Below the pieces are notes generated by a model. It made no database searches. It had not been told where the DNA came from and saw only the letters and a program-made list of their open reading frames with translations. 64,000 nt of DNA from Pseudomonadota bacterium. Lineage in GTDB: Bacteria; Desulfobacterota; Desulfobacteria; Desulfobacterales; Desulfolunaceae. Both the position numbers and the translations under genes were made by a program. Below are positions 36,084 to 44,874 of this stretch, in pieces. The DNA lies in NCBI GenBank assembly GCA_018818835.1, contig JAHIRD010000134.1:1-64000 (forward strand), given 5' to 3'. Positions within the stretch are counted from its first letter, which is position 1. Every line of letters starts with the position of its first letter.

Positions 36084-38009
36084 ATGGATGAAAAAAAACA
36101 GTCGGAAAAAGACTTGTTTGACCTTGATGATGAACTTATAGAACTGACCGATACGGTTCAAGACGAAGAAATAATCGATTTAACAATTCCTCCTGATGAT
36201 ACTGATGATATTATTGACCTAACCCAGCCCGTTCAAACAAAAATTATGTCCCATTCAAGCGTCTCCAATGATTTTGATGACGATGATATCATTGATCTTA
36301 TGCAACCGGTCAACATGGCTGAAGGTTCACCGTTGGATCTATCCGGCATGGATGATTCAACTGAAGACAGTGCACCTGTTATGTTTGATGATGATAGTGA
36401 TGAGATCATTGAGCTCGGAGATCCCGTGACCCAGATTCTGGATGATGATGACGGCCCTGTCGTCCCCGTAATGGTTGACGAAGAAGAGAATATTTTAGAT
36501 TTGTCAGAACCCGTGACTCAAATTCTGGATGAAGACAAGGTTCCCGCTGCAATCAAAAAAGATATTCAGGATCCGTATGAATTTTCAACCCAGACTATGG
36601 AGGAAGAGCTCGTGGATCTGATGGGATCACTTGATGATGACGACGAGATCCTTGATCTGACTGATTCGGCTGGCCAGACCCTGGATGATGAATTTCTTGA
36701 TCTGACAATACCGACAGATGATGATGAAATACTTGAACTGACCGATTCGGCTGATCAGACGCTGGACGATGAAATTCTTGATCTGACCATACCGGCAGAT
36801 GACGAAGATGAAATACTTGAACTGACCGATTCGGCTGACCAGACCCTGGACGATGAGATCCTCGATCTGACAACGACAGTGGATGAAGATGCTGAAATAC
36901 TTGAACTGACCGATTCGGCTGATCAGACCCTGGATGACGGGATCCTCGATCTTACCGATACAGCCACAATGACCATAGACGAAGAGATCCTTCTTGACCT
37001 GACATACGCTGATGACGCCGAGGACGTTTCTGATCAGATGGAACCGCCTACACAGATTCTGGATGAATTGACATCTGATTTCCCGGAATTAACTGTTCAA
37101 GATAATGATTTTGCGTCTTTTTCAGAGCAAACGAGTGATAATCTGCAATTCGATTTATCAGAAATTCCGATATCTGATGAAAAACAACCCACCATCATCA
37201 ATGCCGAACCGGTCAAGGGTGATTTTGATTTTGACAGTTTTGCAGAGCAAACATCAGACAACCTCAGGGTACCTCTTTCAGATACACCTAAAACCTCAGA
37301 ATTTTCGTCCTCTGATACGTATGATATGGATGATGAGATTATCGATCTGACTCTTGTGCCAGAAGATCTGGAGGCTTTAAGTGATTATGCCGATGGGGAA
37401 TATTCCGATGTATCCGGATCGTCCTTGGACGATACCGTGGAGATGGATGCAAAAGAGGATGACCTGGATGATTTCCTTGGAATGGATGTTGAAGAAGATA
37501 CTCTTAATGATACTGCGGAAATATCATCTGTTCCCGATTCCGAAGATATGGACTCCTTGGTTTTCGATGATACTGTGGTGGATGAATTCCTGGATTTGTC
37601 AGATATCGTTTCTGATTCAACCGAAGAACAGCTGGATCAAACCCAGGAAGACCTTATGGATATCACCTGGGATGATGGCCATGTTCCAGGGGCTGCCTTG
37701 GAAGAAACCATTGGCTTCTCAGAGCTGGAAGATGAAATTGATAAGGAAATCAGCAGTCACAAGCACGATGACAAAAAAAGTATTACTGAGTCCTTGGGAT
37801 TCGAAATTCCCAGTGAAAATCAAGAAGGAGAAGGAGCTACCCAGACAATCACCGTATCACAGGAACAGCTGGACCAGTCTGTGGAGCGTGTTCTCAGGAA
37901 ACTGTACGGAGAAAAAATTGATGCCATTTTGACCGAAGTCATTGGTAAAACCGTTTCTCAGGATATTGAGCGGCTGAAAGGTCTTCTGGTACAACCTGAA
38001 GATAAATAA
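36084..38009 (+). CDS. Highly acidic, (I/L)DLT-repeat protein with helical C-terminus
   Basis: 641 aa, unrecognised as a whole. Residues 1-560 are overwhelmingly Asp/Glu and punctuated by more than a dozen short motifs of the form E-(I/L)-(I/L)-(D/E)-LT (IIDLT, EILDLT, EILELT), often with QTLDD between. It has almost no Lys/Arg or aromatic content and should be disordered. Residues about 595-641 (EQLDQSVERVLRKLYGEKIDAILTEVIGKTVSQDIERLKGLL) form amphipathic helices resembling the C-terminal oligomerisation helices of PopZ-like proteins and similar deltaproteobacterial tails; this likeness is tentative. No signal peptide. A GGAG site precedes the ATG; a good terminator follows. Possible scaffold or condensate-forming hub; function not known. 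Confidence 0.8.
   Translation: MDEKKQSEKDLFDLDDELIELTDTVQDEEIIDLTIPPDDTDDIIDLTQPVQTKIMSHSSVSNDFDDDDIIDLMQPVNMAEGSPLDLSGMDDSTEDSAPVMFDDDSDEIIELGDPVTQILDDDDGPVVPVMVDEEENILDLSEPVTQILDEDKVPAAIKKDIQDPYEFSTQTMEEELVDLMGSLDDDDEILDLTDSAGQTLDDEFLDLTIPTDDDEILELTDSADQTLDDEILDLTIPADDEDEILELTDSADQTLDDEILDLTTTVDEDAEILELTDSADQTLDDGILDLTDTATMTIDEEILLDLTYADDAEDVSDQMEPPTQILDELTSDFPELTVQDNDFASFSEQTSDNLQFDLSEIPISDEKQPTIINAEPVKGDFDFDSFAEQTSDNLRVPLSDTPKTSEFSSSDTYDMDDEIIDLTLVPEDLEALSDYADGEYSDVSGSSLDDTVEMDAKEDDLDDFLGMDVEEDTLNDTAEISSVPDSEDMDSLVFDDTVVDEFLDLSDIVSDSTEEQLDQTQEDLMDITWDDGHVPGAALEETIGFSELEDEIDKEISSHKHDDKKSITESLGFEIPSENQEGEGATQTITVSQEQLDQSVERVLRKLYGEKIDAILTEVIGKTVSQDIERLKGLLVQPEDK
36654..36960 (+). repeat. 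84-bp internal repeats in the acidic protein gene
   Basis: The unit coding for ELTDSADQTLDDEILDLT begins at about 36654, 36735, 36819 and 36903, spaced 81-84 bp. The last three are nearly identical in DNA, pointing to recent unit duplication. Confidence 0.85.
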
Positions 38010-38056
38010 AATTGTAAAAACCTTAAAAACATACTATAAAATTCATTTTTAATGAT

Positions 38057-38088
38057 AACTGGGAATTAGATCATAGTTCCCAGTTTTT
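38057..38088 (+). terminator. Rho-independent terminator after the acidic protein gene
   Basis: AACTGGGAA and TTCCCAGTT pair around an 11-base loop followed by TTTTT. It separates the acidic protein gene from valS. Confidence 0.85.
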
Positions 38089-38132
38089 ATTATATGAGGT
38101 ATGATTTTTTAAAAAATTCGAGGTCGTTAGTT

Positions 38133-40787
38133 ATGAGTACAGAACAGCTGGATAAGGGGTATGAACCCCATGATGTTGAACAGAGATGTTATGAATACTG
38201 GATGAAGGAAAAATTATTCTGCGCCGAAGAAAAACAAGGGAAAAAAGCCTTTTCCATTGTGATTCCTCCGCCCAATGTCACCGGTGTCCTTCATATGGGT
38301 CATGCATTGAACAACACCTTGCAGGATATTTTATGCCGGTACAGACGTCTGCGTGGAGATAATGTGTTGTGGATGCCCGGAACAGATCATGCCGGAATCG
38401 CAACCCAGAATGTGGTTGAAAAAAAACTGGCCACGGAAGGTGTTTCACGCCATGAAATCGGCCGGGAAAAATTTGTTGAAAGGGTCTGGGCCTGGAAAGA
38501 GGAATCCGGAAATGCCATCATCAATCAGCTGAAGCGGATGGGTGCGTCGTGTGACTGGGACCGGGAACGTTTTACAATGGATGAAGGCCTTTCCAAAGCT
38601 GTTCGTAAGGTGTTTGTGGAGTTATACAAACAGGGCTTGATTTATAGGGGCAATTACATTATCAACTGGTGCCCTCGCTGCAACACGGCCCTGGCCGATC
38701 TTGAAGTGGATTTCGAAGACAAGCAGGGCAAGCTTTACCATATCAAATACCCCTTTGCTGACGGATCAGGCCATTTTGTTGTGGCCACCACCAGGCCCGA
38801 GACCATGTTCGGTGATACCGCCGTGGCCGTTAATCCGGATGATGAACGCTATAATAATATTACGGCCAAAACCGTCAAACTGCCTCTTACCGACAGGGAG
38901 ATTCCGATAATTCGTGATTCCTATGTGGAGATGGGTTTTGGAACCGGAGCCTTGAAAGTGACCCCGGCCCATGATCCCAACGATTTCCATATTGGCCAAC
39001 GACACAATCTTGAAAGCCCCAAGGTAATCAGTGATGAAGGTTTCATGCTTGAAGGGGCCGGACGCTTCCAAGGATTGACCCGGGAAGAATGTCGGAAACA
39101 AGCGGTTGAAGCCCTTGAAAAAGACGGCCTGATGGTCAAAATTGATGACCATGCCCACAGCGTGGGGCATTGCTATCGCTGCAAGACCATCATCGAACCC
39201 AATCTGTCCAAACAGTGGTTTGTGAGCACAAAGCCCCTGGCCGAAAAAGCCATCAAAGCCGTGGAAGAGGGGAGAACCCGGATTATTCCCGAGCACTGGA
39301 CCAAAACCTATTATGAATGGATGAACAATATCCGGGATTGGTGTATTTCCCGCCAGATCTGGTGGGGACACAGGATCCCGGTGTGGACCTGTGATGACTG
39401 TGGTGAGATCATCGTTGAGCTGGACGATCCCACGGTGTGTCCCTCCTGTGCCAAAACAAATCTAAACCAGGACACGGATGTGCTGGACACCTGGTTCAGC
39501 TCAGCCCTATGGCCCTTTTCCACCATGGGATGGCCAGATCAGACAAGCCTCTTAAAGACCTTTTACCCCACATCTACCCTGGTGACGGGATTTGATATAC
39601 TTTTTTTCTGGGTGGCCCGTATGATGATGATGGGTTTGCATTTTATGGATGAAGTGCCTTTCAAGGATGTGTATATCCATGCCCTGGTCCGGGATGAAGA
39701 AGGCCAGAAAATGAGCAAATCCAAAGGAAATGTCATTGATCCCCTGACGGTCATCGACAGTTACGGAACCGATGCTTTTCGATTCACCCTCACCGCCTTT
39801 GCAGCCCAGGGTCGTGATGTGAAGATGTCTCTGGCCAGAGTGGACGGCTACCGCCATTTTATCAACAAGCTCTGGAATGCGGCTCGCTTCTCATTTATGC
39901 ATCTGGATAAGGCCTATCCTGAACTGGACATGGAGCATATGAGCCTTGCGGATCACTGGATCCTGTCCAAATTGAAGAAAGTCACTGATGAGGTGACCCT
40001 GACTCTGGATGAATACCGTTTCAATGAAACCGCCAACGCCCTGTATAAATTTGTCTGGAATGAATTCTGTGACTGGTACCTTGAAGCCTCCAAACCAGCC
40101 CTTTACGGTAAAAATGGCGATGCCTGTATGAACGCATCCAAGGCTGTTCTTTACAGGGTTCTCAAGGATACCCTGATTTTGCTCCATCCGGTGATTCCCT
40201 TTGTCACCGAAGAAATCTGGGGGAAAATACCAGGTGTGACAGGGTCCATCATGACCGCCACCTATCCCGGTGATCGTGAGGGTCTTGTGGTCAATGAGAC
40301 AGCCGAAAAGGATATGGATCTGGTCATGGGCGTCATTTCAGGCGTTAGAAACATCCGGGGCGAGATGAATATTGCTCCATCCATGAACCTTACCGCCCAG
40401 TTCCAGAGTGATGCAGACATGGTTCGAAACACAGCCAAAGAACACAAAGACCTGATCATGATTCTTTCAAGGCTGGATGCATTTGAGATCACCCCTGTGG
40501 GAGAAAAACCCCGATCATCTGCCACAGCCATTGTGGGTGACGGGAGCCTGTTTGTGAAACTTACGGGTGTCATTGATTTTGACAAAGAGACTGCGCGTCT
40601 TGAAAAAGCCATTGCCAAGCTTTCCAAGGAAGTGGAAGGGATTTCACGGAAACTCAATAATGAGGATTTTATGGGCAAGGCCCCTGAAGATGTGGTGGAA
40701 AAGGTCCGGACCCAGCACCAGGAAGCCAGTGAAAAGCTGGATAAATACATGGAAAATATAGAAAAGATCAAACAAGCCCAACACTAA
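38133..40787 (+). CDS. valS: Valyl-tRNA synthetase
   Basis: 884 aa from the ATG at 38133 (CGAGG nine bases upstream; the in-frame start at 38094 lies next to the preceding terminator). Class I signatures HMGH (GVLHMGHALNNT) and KMSKS (QKMSKSKGN), the editing domain (TTRPETMFGDTAVAVNP, ALKVTPAHDPNDF) and the C-terminal coiled-coil arm (DKETARLEKAIAKLSKEVEG). Charges tRNA-Val; normal bacterial length. Confidence 0.98.
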   Translation: MSTEQLDKGYEPHDVEQRCYEYWMKEKLFCAEEKQGKKAFSIVIPPPNVTGVLHMGHALNNTLQDILCRYRRLRGDNVLWMPGTDHAGIATQNVVEKKLATEGVSRHEIGREKFVERVWAWKEESGNAIINQLKRMGASCDWDRERFTMDEGLSKAVRKVFVELYKQGLIYRGNYIINWCPRCNTALADLEVDFEDKQGKLYHIKYPFADGSGHFVVATTRPETMFGDTAVAVNPDDERYNNITAKTVKLPLTDREIPIIRDSYVEMGFGTGALKVTPAHDPNDFHIGQRHNLESPKVISDEGFMLEGAGRFQGLTREECRKQAVEALEKDGLMVKIDDHAHSVGHCYRCKTIIEPNLSKQWFVSTKPLAEKAIKAVEEGRTRIIPEHWTKTYYEWMNNIRDWCISRQIWWGHRIPVWTCDDCGEIIVELDDPTVCPSCAKTNLNQDTDVLDTWFSSALWPFSTMGWPDQTSLLKTFYPTSTLVTGFDILFFWVARMMMMGLHFMDEVPFKDVYIHALVRDEEGQKMSKSKGNVIDPLTVIDSYGTDAFRFTLTAFAAQGRDVKMSLARVDGYRHFINKLWNAARFSFMHLDKAYPELDMEHMSLADHWILSKLKKVTDEVTLTLDEYRFNETANALYKFVWNEFCDWYLEASKPALYGKNGDACMNASKAVLYRVLKDTLILLHPVIPFVTEEIWGKIPGVTGSIMTATYPGDREGLVVNETAEKDMDLVMGVISGVRNIRGEMNIAPSMNLTAQFQSDADMVRNTAKEHKDLIMILSRLDAFEITPVGEKPRSSATAIVGDGSLFVKLTGVIDFDKETARLEKAIAKLSKEVEGISRKLNNEDFMGKAPEDVVEKVRTQHQEASEKLDKYMENIEKIKQAQH

Positions 40788-40905
40788 GTTTAACATCCCT
40801 TGGTGTCGGATAAATTTCGTGTGAAGGCATTCCCAATGACCTTCTTGAAATGTGGCAAACGCAAAATTTTAAGAACCTCCCCGGGCTCGATTAAGGAGAA
40901 ATGTG

Positions 40906-41154
40906 ATGAGTTATCCTAAAATTAAGCACGTCAAGGCCATTGCGAATAAATGCCTTTTTATAACATTTACGAATAATATTAGTAAAATATACGATTGCAC
41001 CCCATTGATGAAAGACGAGACCTTCAAACCGCTATTAAACGACAGTCTATTCATGTCAGTCAAAGCAGATAAACATGGTTTTGGTATAAGTTGGTCTGAT
41101 GAACTTGATCTTAGCGAATCCGAACTCTGGATCAATGGAATGATGGCTGAATAA
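40906..41154 (+). CDS. DUF2442 domain protein
   Basis: 82 aa; AAGGAGAAATGTG precedes the ATG. PKIKHVKAIANKCLFITFTNN...KIYDCTPL then GFGISWSDELDLSESELWING is the compact DUF2442 fold. DUF2442 genes often accompany DUF4160 partners in toxin-antitoxin-like pairs, but no partner is seen next to it. Function unknown. Confidence 0.82.
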   Translation: MSYPKIKHVKAIANKCLFITFTNNISKIYDCTPLMKDETFKPLLNDSLFMSVKADKHGFGISWSDELDLSESELWINGMMAE

Positions 41155-41249
41155 AATATTTTTAAATGAGTTGCTATCGTATGAGATTGTATAATTTCCA
41201 TATTGGGTGTTAGTCGTAGACATTCTATTATTGCATTATAGAGATACAC

Positions 41250-42077
41250 ATGGAGCTAAACATAAAACACCTCATTGAACTTGCCTTTGCCGAAGATATC
41301 GGGTCCGGTGATATCACATCCGACTTCGCCATTGAAGCTGATGCTAAAGGTGAAGGCTATATTGTGGCCAAGCAGGATCTGATTCTTGCCGGAGCGTGCA
41401 TCGCCGAACAGGTTTTTAAAACACTTGACCCCTGTGCTGATATCACCGCGTTTTTTAAGGATGGTGACACAGTGAAAACAGGTGAAACCGTCATGGAATT
41501 TAAGGGTCTGATGCGAGCCTTGCTCAAAGGTGAACGAACCGCTCTGAATTTTCTCCAACGCCTTTCCGGTATTGCCACGAATGTCAGAAGCTACGCAGAT
41601 GAAATGGCGGGTTCACGTGCCCGGCTGGTGGATACCCGAAAAACAATTCCCGGCTGGCGCGTCCTTGAAAAATACGCCGTCAGGGTGGGCGGGGCTTTCA
41701 ATCACCGCATGTCCCTTTCAGACGGAGTACTGATCAAAGACAACCACATCGCTGCCTGTGGAGGCATTAAACATGCCGTGGATAAAATTCGTCACCATGT
41801 GTCCCATCTGGTCAAGATTGAGGTGGAGGTCACTACCATGGACGAGATTCAGCAGGCCCTGGATGCTCGCGCTGATGTGATCATGCTTGACAATATGGAT
41901 CTGGATCAGGTCCGAGATGCCGTGGCATTCATCGCTAAACGCGCTTTGGTGGAAGTCTCCGGTAATGTGACCAAAGACCGTCTCAAAGACCTTGCCGCCA
42001 CCGGGGTTGACATCATCTCCTCCGGTGCGTTGACCCACCAGGCCCGTGCCGTTGATTTGAGCATGCGGATTAGGTAA
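41250..42077 (+). CDS. nadC: Nicotinate-nucleotide pyrophosphorylase (carboxylating)
   Basis: 275 aa. EDIGSGDITSDF near the start, ERTALNFLQRLSGIAT, DTRKTIPGWRVLEKYAVRVGGAFNHR, LIKDNHI and VEVSGNV are the QPRTase active-site motifs. Converts quinolinate and PRPP to nicotinate mononucleotide in de novo NAD synthesis. No nadA or nadB is nearby. Confidence 0.96.
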   Translation: MELNIKHLIELAFAEDIGSGDITSDFAIEADAKGEGYIVAKQDLILAGACIAEQVFKTLDPCADITAFFKDGDTVKTGETVMEFKGLMRALLKGERTALNFLQRLSGIATNVRSYADEMAGSRARLVDTRKTIPGWRVLEKYAVRVGGAFNHRMSLSDGVLIKDNHIAACGGIKHAVDKIRHHVSHLVKIEVEVTTMDEIQQALDARADVIMLDNMDLDQVRDAVAFIAKRALVEVSGNVTKDRLKDLAATGVDIISSGALTHQARAVDLSMRIR

Positions 42078-42179
42078 GTATCCTTCTATTGAAATTGAGG
42101 GCACCACAGACCACTGTGTCCGGAAGTCACCCCGGAAGCTACTCTGGATGTTAATTTGTTAAGAATCCCTTCCGGAGGC

Positions 42180-42272
42180 ATGAGCCGACATGAGTTTCAT
42201 GAGAATTTGAAGCTTAAAGATCATGAACAATATCTTAAGGCCAATTTATTAACTGCATTGGAAAAGGTCTGA
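42180..42272 (+). CDS. Tiny candidate ORF
   Basis: 30 codons (MSRHEFHENLKLKDHEQYL then KANLLTALEKV) with a strong CCGGAGG site four bases before the ATG. Unrecognised; may be a small protein or the start of a degraded gene at the left edge of the decayed restriction locus. The surrounding 42078-42377 gap has nothing else evident. Confidence 0.3.
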   Translation: MSRHEFHENLKLKDHEQYLKANLLTALEKV

Positions 42273-42377
42273 TTGTAATGATCAAGCCCGACACACCCCG
42301 ATGCAGTATGCAGAAATACCGACTGACCACAAAAAGTCACACCTTATTTAAAGGCGATAAATAAAGAGAGAAAACCC

Positions 42378-43728
42378 ATGCTTCAATATAACCCCGAGCT
42401 TAAATTAAAAATCGACCAGCTGTGGAATAAATTCTGGAGCGGCGGTATTTCCAATCCACTGACTGCCATTGAACAAATCACCTATCTTCTGTTTATGAAA
42501 CGGCTGGACACACTGGATCTGTACAAGAAACAGTCAGATACTAAATCAACGGGTAAACGATACGTTTCGAAATTTGACGGCTTCTGGATTCCTCCGGAAC
42601 ACAGGGATAAGTTGAAGAAAGACCAAAAGCCATTTAGGGTGGAACGGCACACCCTAAGGTGGAGTGAGTTCAAAGACATGAAGGCCGAAGAGATGCTCCT
42701 GCATGTGCAAAACAAGGTTTTCCCCTTTCTCAAAGACATGAATGGGACGGACTCTAACTTTACCCATCATATGAAAAACGCGGTGTTTATTATCCCCAAA
42801 CCGGCCCTCTTGGTCGAGGCGGTGAAAACCATCGACGAGATTTTTGATATTATGGCAAAAGACTCCAACGAAAAGGGTCATGCCTTTCAGGATATTCAGG
42901 GAGATGTCTATGAAATGCTGCTCTCTGAAATTGCCTCTTCTGGAAAAAACGGTCAGTTCAGAACCCCCCGCCATATCATTAAGCTGATGACCGAACTGGT
43001 TCAGCCTCAATTGGGTCACCGCATTGCCGATCCGGCCTGTGGGACTGGCGGTTTTTTGCTGGGAGCCTATCAGTACATTTTAACCCAGTTGGCCTTCAAT
43101 AAAGGTTCAACCCTTCTGACATCGGATGCTGAAAAAAAAAGGAACTGCTTGTGTGATCGTGCCTCAGGGGGTGTTGTTCAGTTCAGGCGGTGCCTTCAAG
43201 AGTCTGCGGCAGTTGCTGGTGGAACGCTGCGACCTGAAAGCCGTGATCACCATGCCCAGCGGTGTGTTTAAACCCTATGCCGGGGTCAGCACCGCAATCC
43301 TTCTTTTTACCAAAATATGGGGTCCCAAAGACACGGTCAGAACTCCGGCCACGGAACACACCTGGTTTTATGACATGGGGGATGACGGTTATTCTCTGGA
43401 TGACAAACGCAGCAAAAAAGACGGGCATGGCGATCTACAGGACATCATCGAAAAATTCCACGCACGCAATCCAGAAACAGACACGGACCGAACGCAAAAA
43501 TGGTTTGTGGTTTCATGGGAAGCAAGCAAAGATGAAGGTTATGATTTGAGCTTCAGCCGTTATCGTGAAGATGTCTTTGAAGATATGGAATACGAAAGTC
43601 CTTCATTGATTTTGGATAAATTGATCAAGGCCGAAGTGGGCGATGCCAGTGAAGAGGATCTTGCCACGGTGAAGAGCGGAATTGTGCGGGAACTGCTGGC
43701 GTTAAAGGAGATGATCGGCAATGGGTGA
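42378..43728 (+). pseudogene. hsdM: Type I restriction-modification methyltransferase HsdM, core deleted
   Basis: The first frame (42378-43130) gives the HsdM N-domain (LWNKFWSGGISNPLTAIEQITYLLFMKRLD) and SAM motif ADPACGTGGFLLGAYQYIL. It then jumps out of frame; the second frame (from about 43126) resumes at KKKGTACVIVPQGVLFSSGGAFKSLR and runs to the C-terminus. The roughly 100-130 residues between, including the catalytic NPPF motif, are absent. The junction is at nine consecutive A (43132-43140). No hsdS or hsdR remains, so the system should be dead. Confidence 0.9.
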
Positions 43729-44440
43729 CCACGAAACACACGAAAGGCACGAAAGGAAAAAACAGGTGGAAAATAGCTTGTTTGACCGGATTAGTGCCAT
43801 TCTCGAACAGGCTATGAAGAACGTCGTCTGCTCGGTGAATTCCAATATGGTTATAGCTTATTGGCTCATCGGGCGGGAAATTTTTGAAGAGATTCAAGGC
43901 GGCGAACCACGGGCGGAATATGGGAAACAGGTCTTGGAAGAGTTGTCTGTAAACCTGAATTCGCGTTATGGATCGGGCTTTTCTGTGCCCAATCTCCAGA
44001 ATTTTCGAAAATTGTATCAGGTGTTTCAGTCTCGTTTGGACATTCAGTACCCGGCGGGTACTAAATCTCCGGATACTGAAAAAGACAGTCATGGCAGCCA
44101 CGAATCGTTCCTGCCCTCAAATCAGTACCCGGCAGGTACTGAATGGGTTTATGGTTTTCATCCGCAACTCTCTTGGTCGCATTACCGGGCTCTGATGCGG
44201 GTAAGCGATGAAAAAGCCAGGGCATTTTATGAACAGGAATCCGCAGAATGCGGTTGGACCAAAGCGCAGCTTGAGCGTCAGATTCAGTCATCTTACTATG
44301 AACGCATCCTCACAAATCATGGCGAGTCGGGCTTGCTTCCTGTCTGCCGGGAACGATTGCCCGGTGAGAGTTTGAACCCGATTCATGTGTTGAAATCGCC
44401 CTATGTACTTGAGTTTCTCGACCTGCCGGAAATGGTATAA
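43721..44440 (+). pseudogene. YhcG/DUF1016 family nuclease gene, truncated
   Basis: 239 codons. The DUF1016 N-terminal domain is present (AYWLIGREIFEEIQGGEPRAEYGKQVLEELS, GSGFSVPNLQNFRKLYQ, LSWSHYRALMRV, QIQSSYYERIL) and it reaches SPYVLEFLDLPE, where full YhcG proteins continue into a PD-(D/E)XK nuclease domain. Here a stop follows at once, so that domain is missing. The start overlaps hsdM by 8 bp, as in type I loci with an accessory YhcG. Two palindromic insertions sit in the linker (about 44045 and 44125). Confidence 0.8.
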
Positions 44441-44822
44441 AGCATACTGGCGGTATTTGAGTGATGATAGTTTAAAGGGTTTGGACGAAAAGACAAAAAG
44501 AGATACTTACTTTGCAGGTTTAAGTGCCGATGAGGCTGAATTTTTAAATATAATTAAAAAACCCGCTTTATCTGCTTTTATAAACAACAGTAGCGATGTG
44601 TTGGCGAGGGCAGCACAAGAGGCACAGTTTTATTCTTGAGAAACTGTTGCTGGAGATCGTCTGGCCGGGTCTGCTTTCCCTTTTTCGTGTGTTTCGTGGT
44701 AAATAAAAAAGCTCACATGATCAACCCGTTATCAGTATCCACAGACCAAGTAAGCGATCAAGTAAACGACCAAGTAAAGGAATTGGCTCAAGCCCTGGAC
44801 GGGGGACAGATCGGGCCATGAC
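44403..44822 (+). pseudogene. Unidentified gene debris, including a DQV-repeat tail
   Basis: From about 44446 the plus strand encodes YLSDDSLKGLDEKTKRDTYFA and GLSADEAEFLNIIKK, good protein-like text with no start, ending at 44639. A second piece near 44717-44820 encodes STDQVSDQVNDQVKELAQAL, like the tail of AlbA_2/RecG-like ATP-binding proteins. Both look like remnants of genes from the same decayed locus. Confidence 0.45.
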
Positions 44823-44874
44823 CTGATGACGATTCTTGGCTTATCCCATCGGCCGAACTTTCAGGAAAAATTAA

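Noticed and set aside
36084-38009. True SUMO-interacting motifs
   Set aside because: The DLT motifs match the SIM form, but no SUMO-like protein is expected in this kind of bacterium; reported only as docking-motif-like.
44717-44820. Complete AlbA_2/RecG-like gene
   Set aside because: Only a short DQV-repeat tail is present, without any upstream domain.
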